From assembly GCF_905163445.1 (NCBI RefSeq), contig NC_053195.1, positions 3,152,501-3,216,500 of the forward strand: 64,000 nucleotides of DNA, in the 5' to 3' direction. The notes under the pieces were generated by a model. That model was not told where the DNA came from, ran no database searches, and saw only the letters and a program-made list of their open reading frames with translations. Source of the DNA: Pararge aegeria. Lineage: Eukaryota; Arthropoda; Insecta; Lepidoptera; Nymphalidae. The translations under genes and the position numbers were made by a program. Positions 59,945 through 64,000 of the stretch are shown here, in pieces. How positions within the stretch are numbered: the first letter of the stretch is position 1; every line of letters starts with the position of its first letter.

Positions 59945-60345
59945 TTTTTTCGTAACCGTAAACCGACAAAAGGCCTCGTTATTCCTACATGCAAACCCCC
60001 AGGGCCCTTAGTCTACAATTTCAAATGTGTATCAATGTCATAGCGGTGATAGCGCATTGGGTAAGAGGTCGACTTCACTTTCGGGGGTCCGAGTTCGAAT
60101 CCCAGCTCGCACCTCTTTTGAGCGTTTTAAGTTATTAAAATATCACTTGCTCTAACGGTGAAGGAAAACATCGTGAGGAAACCTGCATGCCTGAGAGTTC
60201 TACATGATGTTTTCAAAGGTGTGTGGAGTCCACCAATCCGCACTGGGCCAGCGTTGTGGACTACGACCTTAACCACTTCTTATTGTAGGAGGAGACCCGT
60301 GCTCTGTAGTGGGCCGGTAATGCGTTAATGTGATGATGAAGATAA
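59945..60345 (+). repeat. Local duplication with SINE-B, copy 2
   Basis: CGACAAAAGGCCTCGTTATT, GTCTACAATTTCAAATGTGT, ATCAATGTCATAGCGGTGAT, then SINE-B with its tail. Confidence 0.8.
60045..60345 (+). mobile_element. SINE-B, full length
   Basis: GCGGTGATAGCGCATTGGGT, GAGTTCGAATCCCAGCTCGC, GTGAAGGAAAACATCGTGAG, CACTGGGCCAGCGTTGTGGA, GCGTTAATGTGATGATGAAG. Confidence 0.92.
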
Positions 60346-60434
60346 TCAACGTCATCATAGGTTATTTTGTTGTAATGATAGTCGGAAAAGCAGGTCTACC
60401 TGATTTAAAGTAGAAAACCACCTATAAACAAAAA

Positions 60435-60512
60435 CTCGCATAGCATGCAAGGAACATGACCTAAAAAGTGCCCTGTTTTTATCAACCTGAGGCGTAGGTA
60501 TTAACACTCATG
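60435..60512 (-). repeat. Family K, part before an insertion
   Basis: CATGCAAGGAACATGACCTA, CAACCTGAGGCGTAGGTATT, AACACTCATGTG; continues at 60735 beyond a LINE-J insertion. Confidence 0.55.
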
Positions 60513-60580
60513 TGAGTGAATGAGCGTGAGTGAGTGAGAAAAGAGCTGAGTGAATGAGCGTGAGTGAGTGAGAAAAGAGC
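60513..60580. repeat. Two tandem units of about 36 bases
   Basis: GTGAATGAGCGTGAGTGAGT-GAGAAAAGAGC occurs at 60514 and again at 60550. The second copy runs into the LINE-J 3'UTR start. Confidence 0.85.
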
Positions 60581-60728
60581 AACTGCCGAGTTTCTTGCCG
60601 GCTTCTTCTCGGTAGAATCTTCCTTCCGAACCGGTGGTAGAGTCACTAAAAAAGACAGACTTGACGTTTCAAAAGCGCTTATATTAGGCCTACTTGAAAT
60701 AAATGAATTTTTAAATTTGAATTTCGTG
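60575..60728 (+). mobile_element. LINE-J 3'UTR fragment inside family K
   Basis: AAAAGAGCAACTGCCGAGTT, CCGAACCGGTGGTAGAGTCA, GACTTGACGTTTCAAAAGCG, ACTTGAAATAAATGAATTTT. Confidence 0.82.
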
Positions 60729-60734
60729 GCTGGG

Positions 60735-60810
60735 ATTACACCAGCATCCATGCCCTTCAGACCGGAACAAATCAATGCTGCATCGCGGCAGACGAACGAG
60801 GCAGTTAGCT
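60735..60810 (-). repeat. Family K, part after an insertion
   Basis: GGGATTACACCAGCATCCAT, GCCCTTCAGACCGGAACAAA, AATGCTGCATCGCGGCAGAC. Confidence 0.55.
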
Positions 60811-60869
60811 CGTTTCACGTGGCATTATGGAAACACTCTACTTCTTGTATTTGGGTGACAAAACTTTTA

Positions 60870-61140
60870 AAATAATAGACGTGCCCCCACGGCCGGTCGG
60901 TTTATTAATTACCGAACATTATTATAATACTCTGAATTGGTCGCTCATTGCCGCCATTAATAATGTGGACGCATTTCTAGAGATCCGCTATGCATCATTT
61001 TAATCGATGACTATGAAAAAATTGCGCCTTTGGCTGCCTCACAGACATCTGTATGTAGCAGTGGCCACCATAAAATAAGGTAAACTAACAGTCGCAAGAT
61101 TGTATGATCACCATAATAATATTAAGACAACTTGTTGACA
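60870..61140. other. No recognisable feature
   Basis: Nothing supported. Confidence 0.35.
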
Positions 61141-61143
61141 ACT

Positions 61144-61420
61144 TGACGGCCCATTGGCGCAGTTTGCAGCGACCCTGCTTTCTGAGTCAAAGGCCGTGGG
61201 TTCGATTCCCACGACTGGAAAGTGTTTGTGTGATGAACATGAAAGTTTTTCAGTGTCTGGGTGTTTATCTGTATATTATAAGTATTTTATATATATTATT
61301 TATAAATATATTCATCAGTTATCTTAGTACCCATAACACAAGCTACGCTTACTTTGGGGCTAGATTGCGATGTGTGTATTGTCGTAGTATATTTATTTAT
61401 TTATATATAAATATACATAA
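61144..61420 (+). mobile_element. SINE-A, full length
   Basis: GACGGCCCATTGGCGCAGTT, GGCCGTGGGTTCGATTCCCA, TCAGTGTCTGGGTGTTTATC, ACACAAGCTACGCTTACTTT, GTCGTAGTATATTTATTTAT. Confidence 0.93.
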
Positions 61421-61429
61421 AATAAATAA

Positions 61430-61895
61430 ATAAATTAAATTAAACTCAGCCATTACTACATACTCCGGTCAAATAAGGCATCTTCCAAGATCTTATTTAA
61501 AGTAAGTAAGTAAATCTGCATGCAAATCGATCCATCGCTTTCAGCGCTATACACAGAAAGACAAAACTGGAACCTGGACTTTCGAGTCCTTCTTCGTGCC
61601 CACCAAGCTCGACGCAAGAAAAAATTACGAGACTGAAAATCAACGGAACCCTTAGCAAAACTCGAAATACGCCATTCACGTACCGCGAATATTCCATTCA
61701 CTAATTCTGGCATACAAATTGTTCACACACAATGATAACCAAGCATATAGTGATAATTACCAGTTTAACTGGTATTTTTAATGCGGAATATATTCTTTTC
61801 GTGGCTAATTAAGTTGATAGGTACATTAATATTGAAGCGGGGTCGAGGTCAAGTTTACTAAACTAGTACGGCTCGCTGCTTAGTACCCTTTAGCA
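61430..61895. other. Unassigned; short frame
   Basis: The overlapping minus frames (61456-61713) have no recognised domain. Confidence 0.35.
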
Positions 61896-61904
61896 TTTGT
61901 TTGT

Positions 61905-62115
61905 CTGGTGTGAGGCTTTGGCCGTGGCTAGATACCAACCTACCGACAAAGACGTGCCGCTTAGTGATTAAATGCTCCGGTGCTATGTCGCGTAGAAACC
62001 TATTAAGGGAATGAATACCATACTCCCTGACATATTAGCCCGCTACCATCTTAGACTGCATCATCACCACCAGGTGAGATTGTAGTCAAGGGCTAACTTG
62101 TAGTGGAATAAAAAA
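61905..62115 (+). mobile_element. SINE-C, headless
   Basis: GTGTGAGGCTTTGGCCGTGG, ACAAAGACGTGCCGCTTAGT, TATGTCGCGTAGAAACCTAT, CCGCTACCATCTTAGACTGC, ACCAGGTGAGATTGTAGTCA and an A-rich tail. Confidence 0.87.
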
Positions 62116-62400
62116 AAATAGTACAAGATTTTCTCGCTCGCAATCGAGGTGTCGTTTTCGAATATGGAAGTAATTGAATGTCACAGTAAAATTGATCTTA
62201 TGCACATTGGATTAAAGTTCGAATTTGCGTGCAATTCTTTAGCGCGGGCTTTTGACAGACCGTTTGTAAGACAACATTGTAGTACAGGATTTGCGACTCT
62301 AAATCGAGAGTTAATAGGTCAGTTTTACTTTCATGATACAGAGTTTAATACGCGAAAGCGACTCGATAATGAAAGCGAGCAAACCTAGTACGAGACTTTT
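62115..62400 (+). repeat. Family R copy 2
   Basis: AGTACAAGATTTTCTCGCTC, GCAATCGAGGTGTCGTTTTC, AGTAAAATTGATCTTATGCA match 55345-55515. An open frame (62149-62388) continues with no recognised domain. Confidence 0.5.
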
Positions 62401-62439
62401 GAAGTATAAGATTTGTACGCTTCAAATCATTGAGTAACA

Positions 62440-62728
62440 GTTACAAGTAATATAGGATACTTGTATCCCGACATTAAGCTCGGTTCCTTTGGAAGAGGGG
62501 ATGAGTGTTTGCCGATTTTACACATCCGACAAATTATAACCGATTTAAATAATTATTTTTGTACTATAGTGGTTATAAAATGTGTTTAATTTTGCCCAAA
62601 CTGTGGTTAGAGATAGAGAGCAGCAAACCAGATACTGAATACTTTAATTTTTTTTAAGATCTACAACTAAATTAAATGCCACACCAAAAAAAAAATCATA
62701 CGCAGACGAAGTCGCGGGCAAAAGCTAG
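62440..62728 (+). mobile_element. Non-autonomous Helitron, 5'-truncated
   Basis: ACATTAAGCTCGGTTCCTTT, CCGACAAATTATAACCGATT, TACTATAGTGGTTATAAAAT, tip CGCAGACGAAGTCGCGGGCA, AAAGCTAG at 62728, followed by T. Confidence 0.85.
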
Positions 62729-62729
62729 T

Positions 62730-63055
62730 AGGATATAAAAGATGGAGAGAAAATAGAATATATAGGAACAGAGAATATAGAATAGAAAATATATAGGAGA
62801 ATGACTGGTACTAGCCTCCGCCTTACTCACACGTAGACGTGTGTGTAATAAAATAAATAAATAAATAATCTCTTCTCTTCTTTTAACCCCTTTAAGACCT
62901 GTTGGTGCGTTGAGCCTAGACTACTTTTTTCCAACCAGACCTATCCCGATCTACAAATACAATAGACGATAGAAGCCTTCAATTTCCGCTTCCAGAGAGA
63001 ACCTCCATATTGCCTTTAGCCTTCCACACTTTCGTTAGCCCCCCAAAGTTTTTAT
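62730..63055. other. No recognisable feature
   Basis: A purine-rich GAATATAGAATAGAAAATAT stretch and an (AATA)n block at 62848-62869. No gene. Confidence 0.4.
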
Positions 63056-63058
63056 TAC

Positions 63059-63276
63059 GTTACCTGCAGTGGCGTGCATAGGGATATGCACAGGGTATGC
63101 AGATGGTATGAAATGAAGAAAATATCCAGTATGACTTATAAATACTTAAGGATAGGCTTTTTATAACTCCTACAATGCCTATCCTTAAGTTTTTTATAAC
63201 TCGTACTGGAGATTTTTTCATTTTATATTATCTGCATACCCCCTGCATACCCTCTATGCACGCCACTGGTTACCTG
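63059..63276. mobile_element. MITE with perfect 8-bp target duplication
   Basis: Element 63067-63268, ends CAGTGGCGTGCATAGGG and CCCTCTATGCACGCCACTG, flanked by GTTACCTG at 63059-63066 and 63269-63276. Long internal inverted symmetry (GGTATGAAATGAAGAAAATA / ATTTTTTCATTTTATATTAT). hAT-like by ends and duplication length. The best preserved copy in the window. Confidence 0.9.
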
Positions 63277-63279
63277 CTA

Positions 63280-64000
63280 TTTAAATAATGATGCTACAAT
63301 AAGATCATTAAAAGTGGCAGTTATTTTAATATCGCAAAACGACATATCAATTTTACTTCGTATGGGTGTATAGATACATTACGCGGTACCACGCCTGGTA
63401 CCTTCCGTAGGTGACGGTGACAGATCATCAATTATCCCCTGCCTCGACTTGACAACTCGTCACATGTGACCATTCAAACCAAACTAAACTGTATCGCAAT
63501 ACAAATATTCCATTCAACTTCCAACCTTATTGCATTTTAATAAGATTCATGTACAATTTCTCGAACTCAGTCGTACAATGTTGTAAGTGCTAACCTATGA
63601 TATAATTATTTTTTGTCCACGGTAGGCCGCGAAGTCAACGACCGCTTTTAAGTCTTTTTTTTTTGTTACTTAATGATCTGTAATTTTCAATAGTCTGCAA
63701 TTGTAAGTGCGTTCTACCACGTGTTTTTGTTATACATTATTAAAATGTAATCTTATGTCTAATGGGGTATTAAACGTAACGATGGCTAAATATTGAAATT
63801 AATTGATTGGGAATCGTTGTCCCCGTTTTGTTATCGTTCTCTAAGTATATAGGGTGGAAATCGCTTGCTTATTTATGAAGATTTGATTATGAGAATATCA
63901 GAAGGTTGCATGTTCAGATCACGTCGGGGTCACCACTTGTACGTACTCGTGTGTGGACATATGCGCGGGGCGTTTTTACTGTCTTTGGACACGGGTTCTG
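63280..64000. other. No recognisable feature
   Basis: AT-rich with moderate GC patches (63385-63440). No ORF, RNA gene or family match to the window end. Confidence 0.4.

Overview
The window is AT-rich, intron-like or intergenic DNA from an insect genome, almost certainly a moth or butterfly. The reasons are the many tRNA-headed SINEs, LINE tails ending in AATAAATGAATTT-type repeats, Helitron tips of the form GCGGGCAACAGCTAG, and CAGTGGCG-ended MITEs, a mix I associate with Lepidoptera. A nymphalid of the satyrine type is my guess only. I see no convincing host protein exon. The one gene that looks functional is a tRNA-Thr(AGT) gene at 1627-1700, with a T-run terminator just downstream. Every other protein-like reading frame I can identify is the decayed C-terminal end of a non-LTR retrotransposon reverse transcriptase.

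Layout. 1-5 kb: Helitron-like piece, SINE-A, tRNA-Thr, LINE tails, and the first palindromic hammerhead element (3281-3571). 5-15 kb: LINE 3' ends on both strands, a MITE with 8-bp target duplication (9090-9233), a jockey-type LINE fragment (10331-11100, minus) and SINE insertions. 15-19 kb: a diverged tandem array (15331-16610), a MITE split by a later insertion, perfect hairpins and a direct-repeat family. 19-31 kb: a GC-rich patch with a CRE palindrome, a complete Helitron (20593-21052), MITEs with perfect target duplications, and two palindromic elements. 31-45 kb: a third palindromic element carrying inverted hammerhead sequence, serial insertions into the same 12-mer, and RTE-like and other LINE 3' ends. 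45-64 kb: two unusual hairpins, many SINEs, the palindromic element with the intact hammerhead core (54904-55072), a local duplication carrying a SINE, and a clean MITE at 63067-63268.

The most interesting content is a family called PAL here, with at least five substantial copies. It is a palindromic retro-type element whose centre carries a hammerhead-ribozyme-like motif: CTGAGGA, a GCTCCG/CGGAGC stem, GAAAC, a very short stem III, and a TA/GAG cleavage context. Arms of about 56-75 bases flank it as inverted repeats. One copy has a perfect 14-bp target duplication and another a possible 12-bp one, which suggests insertion through an RNA intermediate rather than cut-and-paste. Hammerheads with short stem III are known from Penelope-like retroelements, so a non-autonomous Penelope-like element is the best explanation; no RT/GIY-YIG ORF is present here.

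How the parts work together: the SINEs appear to depend on LINEs present in the same window. SINE-C ends in the same roughly 45-base 3' sequence as the jockey-type LINE at 10331-11100, and SINE-B ends in the same GAT-repeat tail as the RTE-like LINEs. The MITE families have no transposase here. Family names (SINE-A to D, LINE-J, K, H, R, PAL) are local labels, not database names.
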